In this document: positions 6,574-13,485 of the stretch, one piece after another
Position numbering within the stretch: the first letter of the stretch is position 1
Layout of the letters: every line of letters starts with the position of its first letter
Origin: Thermocaproicibacter sp036844765
GTDB taxonomy: Bacteria; Bacillota; Clostridia; Oscillospirales; Acutalibacteraceae
DNA: 13,485 bases
Assembly (NCBI GenBank): GCA_036844765.1
Contig: DAIUFE010000046.1
Span: 1-13,485 of the forward strand
Reading direction: 5' to 3'
The notes under the pieces: model-generated
What the model saw: the letters and a program-made list of their open reading frames with translations, nothing else
Told to the model about the DNA's origin: nothing
The model's database searches: none
Position numbers and translations under genes: made by a program

Positions 6574-8319
6574 ATGATTCGCAAATTATATCCTTATTTT
6601 CAGAAATATAAAAACTACCTGTTTTTTTCTTTCGCCCTGCTGACCGCCGACGTGGTCGGCGACCTGATGATCCCGTACCTGATGTCGCGGATCGTCGACG
6701 TCGGGGTCCCGAACGGGGACGTGCGGTATATCGTGCTGATGGGCCTGCTGATGGTGGGCCTGGCGGTGATGAACATCGTGCTGGGCACGACCAACATGAA
6801 GCTTTCCGCCGAGGCGAGCCAGGGCTTCGCCGCCGCCCTGCGCAAGGGCCTGTTCGACCGCGTGCAGTCCTTTTCGTTCGCCAATCTCGACCGCTTCTCG
6901 CCGGCGTCGCTCGTCACGCGGCTCACGAGCGACGTGACGCAGCTGCAGATGACCGTGCTGATGGGCCTGCGCATTTTCATGCGCTCCCCGCTGATGCTCG
7001 TCTGCGCCCTGATCTTCGCCATGCGGATCAACCTGCGGCTGTCCCTGATCGTCCTCATTGCGCTGCCCGTGCTGGTCGCCGGCACCTTTCTGATCATGCG
7101 CACCGCGGAGAAGCTGTTCACCGCCGTGCAGCGGAAGCTGGACGCGCTGAACGGGACGATCCAGGAAAACCTGATCGCGATCCGCGTCGTCAAGGCGTTC
7201 GTGCGCGCCCGGCATGAGAAAATGAAGTTCCGGAAGGCGAACGACAGCCTGATGGAGACCGCCATGCGCGCCGGCAACCTGATCAGCCTGGCCCTGCCGC
7301 TGATGCTGCTGGTCCTCAACGGGGCGACCCTCGCGGTGATCTGGCGGGGCGGGCACATGGTCCGGGCCGGGTCGATGGGCGCCGGCGAGCTGATCAGCTT
7401 CATCAGCTACCTGTTTCTGATCCTGATGAGCGTGATGATGTTCTCGATGGCGCTGATCCTCTTCGCGCGCGCCGAGGCCAGCGGCAAGCGGATTGTCGAG
7501 GTGCTGGACACGGAGCCGGAGATCGCCGCCAAGCCGGAAGTCCTGCGCGATCCGCTGCGCCACCGCGTCACCGAGGGCAGGATCGAGTTCCGGAACGTGG
7601 ATTTCCGCTACGGCGGCACCGAAGAGGGCAAGAACGTGCTTTCGGGCATCCGTTTCACCGTGGAGCCGGGCCGGGTGGTCGCGATCGTCGGCGGCACGGG
7701 GGCGGGCAAAACGACGCTGGTCAGCCTGATCCCCCGCCTGTACGACGCGACGGCGGGGCAGGTGCTGGTGGACGGAGTCGACGTGCGCGACTACAACCTC
7801 AGGACCCTGCGCGACGGCATCGGCATGGTGCTGCAGAAAAACGTGCTGTTTTCGGGCACCATCCGCGAAAACCTGCTGTGGGGCGGCGCCGGGGCGACGG
7901 AGGACGAGATCCGGCGGGCCGCGGCCGCGGCCCAGGCCCAGGAATTTATCGAAAGCTTTCCGCACGGCTACGACACCGAGCTCGGGCAGGGCGGCGTGAA
8001 CGTCTCCGGCGGGCAGAAGCAGCGCCTGTGCATTGCGCGCGCGCTGCTCAAGCGCCCGCCCATCCTGATCCTCGACGACAGCACCAGCGCCGTCGACACG
8101 GCGACGGAAGCGAAAATCCGCCGCGCGCTGCAGCAGGACCGCCGGAAGATGACCGTCCTGATCATCGCCCAGCGCATCAGCTCCGTGCGGGACGCGGACA
8201 CGATCCTTGTGCTGGACGACGGGAAGATCTGCGGCATGGGCACCCACGAGGAGCTTTTCCGCAGCAACGAGATCTACCGGGAAATCTGCAATTCGCAGCA
8301 GGAAGGGGCGGTGTCCTGA
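6574..8319 (+). CDS. Heterodimeric ABC exporter subunit with degenerate ATP site
   Basis: The 581 residues form an exporter half: six membrane segments in residues 1 to about 320, then an ATPase domain. Walker A is GGTGAGKT (373-380), the Q-loop lies in MVLQKNVLF, the signature is intact VSGGQ (477-481), and Walker B is ILILDD (497-502). D502 stands where the catalytic glutamate belongs, and in IIAQR (530-534) Q533 replaces the switch histidine. These are the changes of the non-hydrolysing site in asymmetric exporters such as TM287, LmrC and BmrC. It would pair with the next gene product at the membrane and export drugs, lipids or peptides; the substrate is unknown. The ATG has GGGAG six bases upstream. 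Its TGA stop overlaps the next ATG, so the two are translationally coupled and made in equal amounts. Confidence 0.95.
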   Translation: MIRKLYPYFQKYKNYLFFSFALLTADVVGDLMIPYLMSRIVDVGVPNGDVRYIVLMGLLMVGLAVMNIVLGTTNMKLSAEASQGFAAALRKGLFDRVQSFSFANLDRFSPASLVTRLTSDVTQLQMTVLMGLRIFMRSPLMLVCALIFAMRINLRLSLIVLIALPVLVAGTFLIMRTAEKLFTAVQRKLDALNGTIQENLIAIRVVKAFVRARHEKMKFRKANDSLMETAMRAGNLISLALPLMLLVLNGATLAVIWRGGHMVRAGSMGAGELISFISYLFLILMSVMMFSMALILFARAEASGKRIVEVLDTEPEIAAKPEVLRDPLRHRVTEGRIEFRNVDFRYGGTEEGKNVLSGIRFTVEPGRVVAIVGGTGAGKTTLVSLIPRLYDATAGQVLVDGVDVRDYNLRTLRDGIGMVLQKNVLFSGTIRENLLWGGAGATEDEIRRAAAAAQAQEFIESFPHGYDTELGQGGVNVSGGQKQRLCIARALLKRPPILILDDSTSAVDTATEAKIRRALQQDRRKMTVLIIAQRISSVRDADTILVLDDGKICGMGTHEELFRSNEIYREICNSQQEGAVS

Positions 8320-10169
8320 TGGCGCACAGGCAAAGGGCGGGGCGCATGCCGGGACCTTCCCGCATGCCCGTCGGATTCCAGAAACCGAAAAATCTGAAGA
8401 GGACCGTCGGGAGGATCCTGAGCTACCTGAGCCGCAGCAAGCTGCAGGTGGCCGGCGTCGTGCTGATGCTGCTGCTCAGCACGGGCAGCAGCCTGGCGTG
8501 GTCCTATTTCCTCAAGCCGCTGATCAACGACTACATCATCCCGGGCGACTTCCGCGGCCTCGCCTCCGCCATGGCCGTCCTCGGGCTGATTTTCCTCGTC
8601 GGCATCCTCGCCGCCTACGGCCAGATGCGGCTGACCGTCGGGCTCTCCCAGCGCACCGTGAACGTCATGCGCCGGGATCTGTTCGACAAGATGCAGGACC
8701 TGGAGCTGCGCTATTTCGACACCCACACGCACGGCGAGCTGATGAGCCGCTTCACCAACGATTTCGACAACGTGCAGATGATGCTGGAGCAGAGCCTGCT
8801 GCAGCTGGTTTCCAGCGCGCTGACCTTCGTCGGGAGCGCCGTGATGATGCTGATGCTCAGCCCGATCCTGTTCGTCGTCACGGGCGTGGTCCTGGTGCTG
8901 ATGGTCGTCACCAGCAAAAAAATCGCGCAGAAGAGCGGCGCCTATTTTCAGAAGCAGCAGAAGGTCCTCGGCGAGCTGGACGGCTATATCGAGGAGAACA
9001 TCGGCGGCCTGCGCGAGGTGAAGGTCTTCAACCACGAGGAGCGTGAAAAGACGGAGTTCAGCCGGATCAACGAGGAGTTCCGCACGGCGGCCGTCGGTGC
9101 GAACTTCCTTGCCGGCGCGGTGATGCCCATCATGGGCAACCTGAACAACATTGCCTACGCCGTCGCTTCGGTGGCGGGCGGCCTTCTCACGGTGGGCGGC
9201 CTGTTCGACATCGGCTCGCTCGCCGCGTTCCTGCAGTATTCCCGGCAGATGGGGCAGCCGATCATGATGATCACCAGCCAGCTGAACAACGTGCTCGCCG
9301 CCATGGCCGGCGCCGAGCGCATCTTCGACATGATGGACCAGCCGCCCGAAAGGGACGACGGCCGCGTGACCCTCGAGCGCGTCAACGGCGCCGACGAATG
9401 GGCCTGGAAGAAGCCGGACGGCGCGCGGGTGCCGCTGCGGGGCGACGTGCGGTTCCACGGCGTCGGTTTCTCCTACGAGCCGGAAAAGCCGGTCCTCCGG
9501 CAGGTCAGCCTCTACGCCAAGCCGGGGCAGGTGATCGCGTTCGTCGGCTCGACGGGCGCCGGGAAAACCACCGTCACCAACCTGATCAACCGCTTTTACG
9601 ACGTGGAGGCGGGCTCCATCACCTACGACGGCATCGACGTGCGCGAGATCCGCAAAGAGAGTCTGCGCCGGTCGCTCGGCATGGTGCTGCAGGACACCCA
9701 CCTGTTCACCGGCACGGTACTCGACAACATCCGGTACGGCCGGCTCGACGCCACGGACGGGGACTGCATCGAGGCGGCGAAGCGCGCGAGCGCGCACTCG
9801 TTCATCTCCCGCCTGCCGGAAGGGTACCGCACCGTGATCAGCGGCGACGGCGCCAACCTCTCGCAGGGCCAGCGCCAGCTCATCGCGATCGCCCGGGCCT
9901 GCGTGGCCGACCCGCCCGTGATGATCCTCGACGAGGCGACCAGCTCGATCGACACGCGCACCGAGCGCCTGATCGAAAAGGGGATGCAGGCGCTGATGAA
10001 GGGCCGCACCGTCTTCGTGATCGCGCACCGGCTTTCCACCGTGCGCAACGCGGACGCCATCCTGGTCCTCGAGCACGGGCAGATCATCGAGCGCGGCGAC
10101 CACGAACAGCTCCTCGCCCAAAAGGGCCGCTACTACCAGCTCTACACCGGCGCGTACCGGCTGGAATAA
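8319..10169 (+). CDS. Heterodimeric ABC exporter subunit with catalytic Walker B
   Basis: The 616-residue partner of the preceding gene. A basic, proline-rich N-terminus of about 35 residues precedes six membrane segments and an ATPase domain. Walker A is GSTGAGKT (410-417), Walker B VMILDE (534-539) with catalytic E539, and the switch histidine is H570 in VIAHR. The signature is LSQGQ (514-518), with Q516 in place of glycine; it completes the degenerate site of the partner, as in TM288. An insert near 360-385 with EWAWKKPDGARVPL between the membrane and ATPase domains is typical of this subfamily. The start ATG shares its A with the TGA of the upstream gene, and AGGAAGGGG lies about 10 bases upstream. 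The frame is open further left within the upstream gene, but that part is out-of-frame shadow. niaR follows after 39 bases. Confidence 0.95.
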   Translation: MAHRQRAGRMPGPSRMPVGFQKPKNLKRTVGRILSYLSRSKLQVAGVVLMLLLSTGSSLAWSYFLKPLINDYIIPGDFRGLASAMAVLGLIFLVGILAAYGQMRLTVGLSQRTVNVMRRDLFDKMQDLELRYFDTHTHGELMSRFTNDFDNVQMMLEQSLLQLVSSALTFVGSAVMMLMLSPILFVVTGVVLVLMVVTSKKIAQKSGAYFQKQQKVLGELDGYIEENIGGLREVKVFNHEEREKTEFSRINEEFRTAAVGANFLAGAVMPIMGNLNNIAYAVASVAGGLLTVGGLFDIGSLAAFLQYSRQMGQPIMMITSQLNNVLAAMAGAERIFDMMDQPPERDDGRVTLERVNGADEWAWKKPDGARVPLRGDVRFHGVGFSYEPEKPVLRQVSLYAKPGQVIAFVGSTGAGKTTVTNLINRFYDVEAGSITYDGIDVREIRKESLRRSLGMVLQDTHLFTGTVLDNIRYGRLDATDGDCIEAAKRASAHSFISRLPEGYRTVISGDGANLSQGQRQLIAIARACVADPPVMILDEATSSIDTRTERLIEKGMQALMKGRTVFVIAHRLSTVRNADAILVLEHGQIIERGDHEQLLAQKGRYYQLYTGAYRLE

Positions 10170-10208
10170 TCAAAATCCCGGGCACGCCGGGGGAAAGGAG
10201 GAAAGGCC

Positions 10209-10745
10209 ATGGACGCCGCCGAGCGGCGCGAAGCAATACGGGAAACGCTGGAAAAGGCCGACCGGCCGGTCAGCGCGGGCGCGTTCGCCAAACGGCTGCG
10301 GGTCAGCCGGCAGGCCGTCGTGGGGGATGTGGCGCTGCTCCGGGCCGCGGGCGCGCCGATTTCCGCGACGCCGCGCGGCTATGTAATGGAGGGGAGCCGC
10401 TCGCGCCCGGGGGACACCCTGCGCACCATCGCCTGCCGGCACACGGCGTCGGAGATTGCGGAGGAGCTTTACACCATTGTGGACAACGGCTGCGGCGTCC
10501 TCGACGTGATTGTGGAGCATGCCGTGTACGGCCAGCTTTCCGGCCAGCTCCAGATTTTTTCCCGCCTCAGCGCGGACGATTTTCTGCGGAAACTGTCGAA
10601 AAGCCGGTCGCTGCCCCTGTGCGAACTGACGGGCGGCGTGCATCTGCACACGGTTTCCTGCCCCTCGGAGGAGGCGTACCGCCGCATGCTCGCCCAGCTT
10701 GAGCGGAAGAAGATCCTGTACCGGGCGGACGGCGGAGAGAAATAA
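10209..10745 (+). CDS. niaR: NiaR-type niacin-responsive transcriptional repressor
   Basis: A 178-residue protein of the usual NiaR (YrxA) size. Residues 8-60 form a winged helix-turn-helix (AKRLRVSRQAVVGDVALLRAAG). The rest is a 3H domain with H78, E86, H145 and H147 in CRHTASEIAEEL and GGVHLHTV, matching the metal ligands I recall for Thermotoga TM1602, plus H104 in VEHAVYG. NiaR represses NAD synthesis or niacin uptake genes when niacin is plentiful. A strong AAAGGAGG ribosome binding site precedes the ATG. It starts 39 bases after the exporter gene with no terminator between, so it may be co-transcribed with it. The next gene is the niacin transporter niaX, its likely target, behind a promoter with a palindrome at the start site. 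Confidence 0.92.
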   Translation: MDAAERREAIRETLEKADRPVSAGAFAKRLRVSRQAVVGDVALLRAAGAPISATPRGYVMEGSRSRPGDTLRTIACRHTASEIAEELYTIVDNGCGVLDVIVEHAVYGQLSGQLQIFSRLSADDFLRKLSKSRSLPLCELTGGVHLHTVSCPSEEAYRRMLAQLERKKILYRADGGEK

Positions 10746-10759
10746 GCGCCGCCCGGGGC

Positions 10760-10788
10760 TTGACACCGTGGCTGTTTTCCCTTAGAAT
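10760..10788 (+). promoter_or_regulatory. sigma-A-type promoter of niaX
   Basis: TTGACA (10760-10765), 17 bases, TAGAAT (10783-10788). The start site falls near 10795, inside the palindromic element that follows, an ideal place for a repressor. Confidence 0.85.
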
Positions 10789-10790
10789 AC

Positions 10791-10813
10791 TGTCATGACA
10801 CATGTAATGACAT
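10791..10813. promoter_or_regulatory. putative NiaR operator at the niaX start site
   Basis: TGTCATGACA (10791-10800) is a perfect palindrome. ACATGT (10800-10805) and a further TGACA (10808-10812) follow, so TGTCAT and ATGACA also make a second inverted pair around 10 bases. TGACA half-sites are 12 bases apart, about one helical turn. Location over the transcription start of niaX, next to niaR, supports repression by NiaR. The match to the known NiaR motif could not be checked here. Confidence 0.65.
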
Positions 10814-10837
10814 ATTCAGAGGGAGATGCTGTTTGCC

Positions 10838-11431
10838 ATGACGAAAAACAGGCTGCAGACCGCGGTGCTCACGGCGCTGCTCGTCGCGGTGGGGATCGTG
10901 ATTCCGGTTTTCTGCCCCAAGATCGTGATCGGCCCGGCGTCCTTCACGCTGGCGAGCCACGTTCCGATCTTCATCGCGATGTTTCTTTCGCCCGGGATGG
11001 CGGTGGCGGTTTCGCTGGGGACCACGCTCGGCTTTTTCCTTTCGGGCCTGCCGATGGTGGTCACGCTCCGCGCTCTGACGCATGTGATCTTCGCGTCGGT
11101 CGGCGCCGCGATGCTGCGAAAAAGCCCCGGCATCCTGGATTCGGCGGCCCGCTCCGCCGGCTTCGGGCTGCTGATGGCCGTGATCCACGAGGTGCCCGAG
11201 GTGCTGGTCGTCACGTTCTTTTTCTTCGGCGGCGGGATGGCGAAGGAGTACTATTCCAGCGGCTATGTGATGTCCGTGCTGCTGCTCGTGGGCCTCGGCG
11301 GCATGGTGCACAGCATGGTGGATTACTCGATATCGGCCGCCGTCTGGAAAACGGCATCCCGTTCGCTGCGCCGGATGTTGCCCGCGGCGGCGGTCCGGGC
11401 CGGCTCCGCGCGCGCGGAGAGCCGGAAATGA
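10838..11431 (+). CDS. niaX: Niacin ECF transporter S component NiaX
   Basis: A very hydrophobic protein of about 197 residues with about six membrane segments, size and pattern of an ECF S component. The stretch IVIGPASFTLASHVPIFIAM, then LSPGMAVAVSLGTTLGFFLSG and LRALTHVIFASVGA, matches the NiaX family. It should bind niacin (or a related precursor) and work with a shared energizing module (EcfA1, EcfA2, EcfT) encoded elsewhere. The basic tail (about 20 residues, RMLPAAAVRAGSARAESRK) is polar. Start: ATG at 10838 is preferred, 12 bases after AGAGGGAG; the ATG at 10826 has that site touching it with no spacing, though it gives four more residues. Adjacent niaR and the operator-like site support the niacin role. 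A strong terminator follows. Confidence 0.88.
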   Translation: MTKNRLQTAVLTALLVAVGIVIPVFCPKIVIGPASFTLASHVPIFIAMFLSPGMAVAVSLGTTLGFFLSGLPMVVTLRALTHVIFASVGAAMLRKSPGILDSAARSAGFGLLMAVIHEVPEVLVVTFFFFGGGMAKEYYSSGYVMSVLLLVGLGGMVHSMVDYSISAAVWKTASRSLRRMLPAAAVRAGSARAESRK

Positions 11432-11517
11432 CGTTTCCCGGACCGGGGAAGGGGAGACCCGGACGCCGCCCGGCCGGCGGCGCCGCGCGGGAGAAACGCT
11501 GAAGATCGGAGAGACAA

Positions 11518-11561
11518 GCGGAAAGGGCGCTCTTGCTTGGGAAGCGCCCTTTCCGCGTTTT
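11518..11561 (+). terminator. strong intrinsic terminator after niaX
   Basis: GCGGAAAGGGCGC (11518-11530) and GCGCCCTTTCCGC (11544-11556) pair over 13 bases around a 13-base loop, followed by GTTTT. The T run is short, but the stem is very stable. It separates niaX from rpoB. Confidence 0.88.
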
Positions 11562-11587
11562 GCCAGGATATTCTTATGAAGAAGAGC

Positions 11588-11607
11588 GGCCTTGCGGCCC
11601 GATTTTT
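11588..11607 (+). terminator. possible second, weaker terminator before rpoB
   Basis: GGCC, loop of four, GGCC (11588-11599), then CGA and five T (11603-11607). The stem is short, so this is tentative; with the hairpin just upstream it would make a tandem terminator. Confidence 0.35.
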
Positions 11608-11624
11608 GCGACAACAAAAAACGC

Positions 11625-11653
11625 TTGACATCCATGCGGCGTTGTAATACAAT
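11625..11653 (+). promoter_or_regulatory. sigma-A-type promoter of rpoB
   Basis: TTGACA (11625-11630), 17 bases, TACAAT (11648-11653). The surrounding stretch (11608-11720) is AT-rich. The predicted start near 11660 gives a leader of about 190 bases. Confidence 0.83.
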
Positions 11654-11742
11654 AATATACTGCATCATCATGGATTCATGTGCTTATGACAGGTTCACAT
11701 TTATCATATCACAGGAACTTTCAAAACGCAAGAGCCAGTTTG

Positions 11743-11817
11743 CCCGCCCGAGGGCGGGGATTCCGTTGCGGATTGGGTGCGGGCGCGGCGTTCGGCGCCC
11801 GCCGGAAAGCCGCGGAA
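11743..11817 (+). promoter_or_regulatory. structured GC-rich leader of rpoB
   Basis: Two stems in the rpoB leader: CCCGCC and GGCGGG around CGAG (11743-11758), and GCGGGCGC with GCGCCCGC around eight bases (11779-11802). Outer TTCCG (11761-11765) can pair with CGGAA (11813-11817), enclosing the second stem. No T run follows either, so these are not simple terminators. No known rRNA or ribosomal-protein binding motif was recognised. Confidence 0.5.
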
Positions 11818-11848
11818 CGTGAAATTTATGAATGGAGTGATTGAGCCG

Positions 11849-13485
11849 ATGGTGAATGTCAAACCGGTGAAGGTCGGCAAGAATACCCGGATGAGCTTCG
11901 CACGGATCGACGAGGTCCTGGACATGCCGAACCTGATAGAGATTCAGAAAAAATCCTATCAGTGGTTCCTTGACGAAGGCCTCAAGGAAGTGTTCCGCGA
12001 AGTTTCCGGCATCACCGACTACACCGGCAACCTCGTGCTGGACTTCGTCGACTATAAATTGGATACCGACAAGCCGAATTACAGCGTGGAGGAATGCAAG
12101 TCCCGCGACGCCACCTATTCGGCCCCGCTGCGCGTGACGGCCCGCCTGCTGAACAAGGAAAGCGGCGAGATCAAGGAATCGGAAGTCTTCATGGGCGACT
12201 TCCCCCTGATGACGGACAGCGGCACCTTCATCATGAACGGCGCGGAGCGCGTGATCGTTTCCCAGCTGGTCCGCTCGCCGGACGTTTATTATAAAATGGA
12301 GTACGACAAAACCGGCAAGGAGCTTTACAGCACCACGGTCATCCCGAACCGCGGCGCGTGGCTCGAGTACGAGACCGACGCGAACGACGTGTTCTACGTC
12401 CGCATCGACAAGAACCGCAAGATCCCGGTCACGGTGTTCATCCGCGCCCTCGGCCTGGGGACGGACCAGCAGATTCTCGATTTCTTCGGGAACGACGACC
12501 GGATGACCGCCACCATCGAGAAGGATCCCTGCAAAAACACGGAGGAGGCCCTGTTCGAGATCTACCGCAAGCTGCGGCCCAGCGAGCCGCCGACCATCGA
12601 GAGCGCGCAGGCCCACCTGAACGGCCTGTTCTTCGACCCCCGGCGCTACGACCTTTCCCGCGTCGGGCGCTACAAATACAACAAGAAGCTGAACCTTTCG
12701 GGCCGCCTGGCCGGGCAGGTGCTCGCGGCCCCGGTCGCGGACCCCTCGACGGGCGAGGTGATGGCCGAGGCCGGCGCCACGGTCTCCCGCGAAGAGGCCG
12801 AGCGGATGGACGACGCGGGCGTCACCTCCGTCACGGTGAAGGTCGGGGACCAGGACGTCCGGATCGTCTCCAGCGGCATGGTCGACATCTCGAAATACGT
12901 TGATTTCGACGCGAAGGCCGAGTGCGGCGTCCGCGAGCGCGTGCGTTTCAGCGTGCTGAAGGAGATCCTCGATTCCTGCAAGACGGACGACGAGCGCAGG
13001 GAGAAGATCCGCGCCCGCCTGGACGACCTCGTCCCGCGCCACATCGTGATCGACGACATCTTCGCCTCCATCAATTACCTCGACTGCCTCGCGATGGGCC
13101 TCGGCACCCTGGACGACATCGACCACCTCGGCAACCGCCGCATCCGCTCGGTCGGCGAGCTGCTGCAGAACCAGTTCCGCATCGGCTTTTCCCGCCTGGA
13201 GCGCGTGATCCGCGAGCGCATGACCCTGCAGGCGCAGGATCTGGAGACCNNNNNNNNNNNNNNNNNNNNNNNNNNNNNNNNNNNNNNNNNNNNNNNNNNN
13301 NNNNNNNNNNNNNNNNNNNNNNNNNNNNNNNNNNNNNNNNNNNNNNNNNNNNNCGCCGGGTTCGAGGTCCGCGACGTGCACTACACCCACTACGGCCGCA
13401 TGTGCCCGATCGAGACGCCGGAAGGCCCGAACATCGGCCTGATCTCGTACCTCGCGACCTTCGCCCGCATCAACGAGTACGGCTT
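11849..13485 (+). CDS. rpoB: RNA polymerase beta subunit, N-terminal part
   Basis: The frame begins MVNVKPVKVGKNTRMSFARID and follows RpoB closely through MPNLIEIQKKSYQWFLDEGL, YSAPLRVTARLLNKESGEIK, VFMGDFPLMTDSGTFIMNG and AERVIVSQLVRSPDVYY. After a run of N, AGFEVRDVHYTHYGRMC, then IETPEGPNIGLISYLATFAR confirm it. The open frame is intact, and both sides of the N run share one frame. It encodes the large catalytic beta subunit, target of rifamycins. Start: ATG at 11849, with GGAG 11 bases upstream; an in-frame ATG at 11828 and GTG at 11837 lack a clear ribosome binding site and would add residues that the family lacks. The gene continues past the right edge. It is not preceded by rplJ/rplL but by its own promoter and leader. 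Confidence 0.97.
   Translation, partial: MVNVKPVKVGKNTRMSFARIDEVLDMPNLIEIQKKSYQWFLDEGLKEVFREVSGITDYTGNLVLDFVDYKLDTDKPNYSVEECKSRDATYSAPLRVTARLLNKESGEIKESEVFMGDFPLMTDSGTFIMNGAERVIVSQLVRSPDVYYKMEYDKTGKELYSTTVIPNRGAWLEYETDANDVFYVRIDKNRKIPVTVFIRALGLGTDQQILDFFGNDDRMTATIEKDPCKNTEEALFEIYRKLRPSEPPTIESAQAHLNGLFFDPRRYDLSRVGRYKYNKKLNLSGRLAGQVLAAPVADPSTGEVMAEAGATVSREEAERMDDAGVTSVTVKVGDQDVRIVSSGMVDISKYVDFDAKAECGVRERVRFSVLKEILDSCKTDDERREKIRARLDDLVPRHIVIDDIFASINYLDCLAMGLGTLDDIDHLGNRRIRSVGELLQNQFRIGFSRLERVIRERMTLQAQDLETXXXXXXXXXXXXXXXXXXXXXXXXXXXXXXXXXXXAGFEVRDVHYTHYGRMCPIETPEGPNIGLISYLATFARINEYG
13250..13353. other. assembly gap of 104 N inside rpoB
   Basis: The N run removes everything between T467 and A503 in this numbering, about 35 codons as drawn. 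The missing part is the GSSQLSQFMDQ to LSALGPGG block, the rifampicin-resistance region. The true length may differ from 104 bases. Confidence 0.95.

Noticed and set aside
5990..6574. N-terminal extension of the DUF4358 frame to 6574
   Set aside because: No ribosome binding site for the far start; the extension is arginine- and proline-rich and covers promoter and repeat elements, while ATG 5989 has a good site.
7878..8318. Extension of the second ABC subunit to the left
   Set aside because: It overlaps the ATPase domain of the first subunit in another frame and has no transporter motifs; the ATG at 8319 has a ribosome binding site and is coupled to the upstream stop.
11654..11848. Ribosomal-protein-type (L10) autoregulatory leader for rpoB
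   Set aside because: No rplJ/rplL follows and I could not recognise the kink-turn features of the L10 leader; left as an unassigned structured leader.
11684..13390. Long minus-strand open frame opposite rpoB
   Set aside because: It crosses the N run and runs antisense to rpoB; no motif, so a shadow frame.

Overview
The window is GC-rich chromosomal DNA with AT-rich promoter islands. It looks like an endospore-forming Clostridia-type Firmicute, possibly Oscillospirales/Ruminococcaceae. The evidence is spoVS next to ymdB and rny (RNase Y), a DUF4358 lipoprotein-like membrane protein, an ECF-type niacin transporter with its NiaR repressor, purine-rich ribosome binding sites, sigma-A-type promoters and an RpoB N-terminus of the Firmicute kind. 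Species cannot be told from the sequence alone. All genes look chromosomal and vertically inherited; I see no insertion sequence, phage, CRISPR array, tRNA or rRNA.

Left half (1-5989), all on the minus strand. Read in transcription order from right to left, it holds a small membrane-anchored DUF4358 protein, an APC-superfamily amino acid permease, rny, ymdB, spoVS and the start of a FakA/YloV-type DAK kinase that runs off the left edge. Each unit is punctuated. There are intrinsic terminators after DUF4358, the permease, rny and spoVS, and sigma-A-type promoters before rny, spoVS and fakA. The rny-ymdB-spoVS order is the one known from Bacillus, but here a terminator stands between rny and ymdB and a separate promoter precedes spoVS.

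Middle (5990-6573) is an intergenic region of almost 600 bases between divergent genes. It holds an AT-rich palindrome at a minus-strand -10-like box, a long inverted repeat in the DUF4358 leader, two exact copies of an 11-base direct repeat, six TTCCAC-type elements (one an exact DnaA-box-like 9-mer), and a consensus promoter (TTGACA, 17 bases, TATAAT) reading right.

Right half (6574-13485), all on the plus strand. Two overlapping genes encode the halves of a heterodimeric ABC exporter; motif substitutions place one degenerate ATP site exactly as in the TM287/288 and BmrCD type. Then come niaR (niacin-responsive repressor) and, behind its own promoter and a palindromic operator-like element, niaX (niacin ECF S component). 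A strong terminator closes niaX. A new promoter and a structured leader of roughly 190 bases lead into rpoB, which runs off the right edge and contains a 104-base run of N that hides the rifampicin-contact region.

Functionally this is mostly core-genome content: RNA decay, sporulation control, fatty-acid kinase, transport, NAD-precursor salvage and transcription. I found no convincing new system. The best leads are regulatory: the rny-ymdB attenuator, the rny leader, the niaX operator, the repeat-rich intergenic region, and rpoB sitting apart from rplJ/rplL with its own leader.
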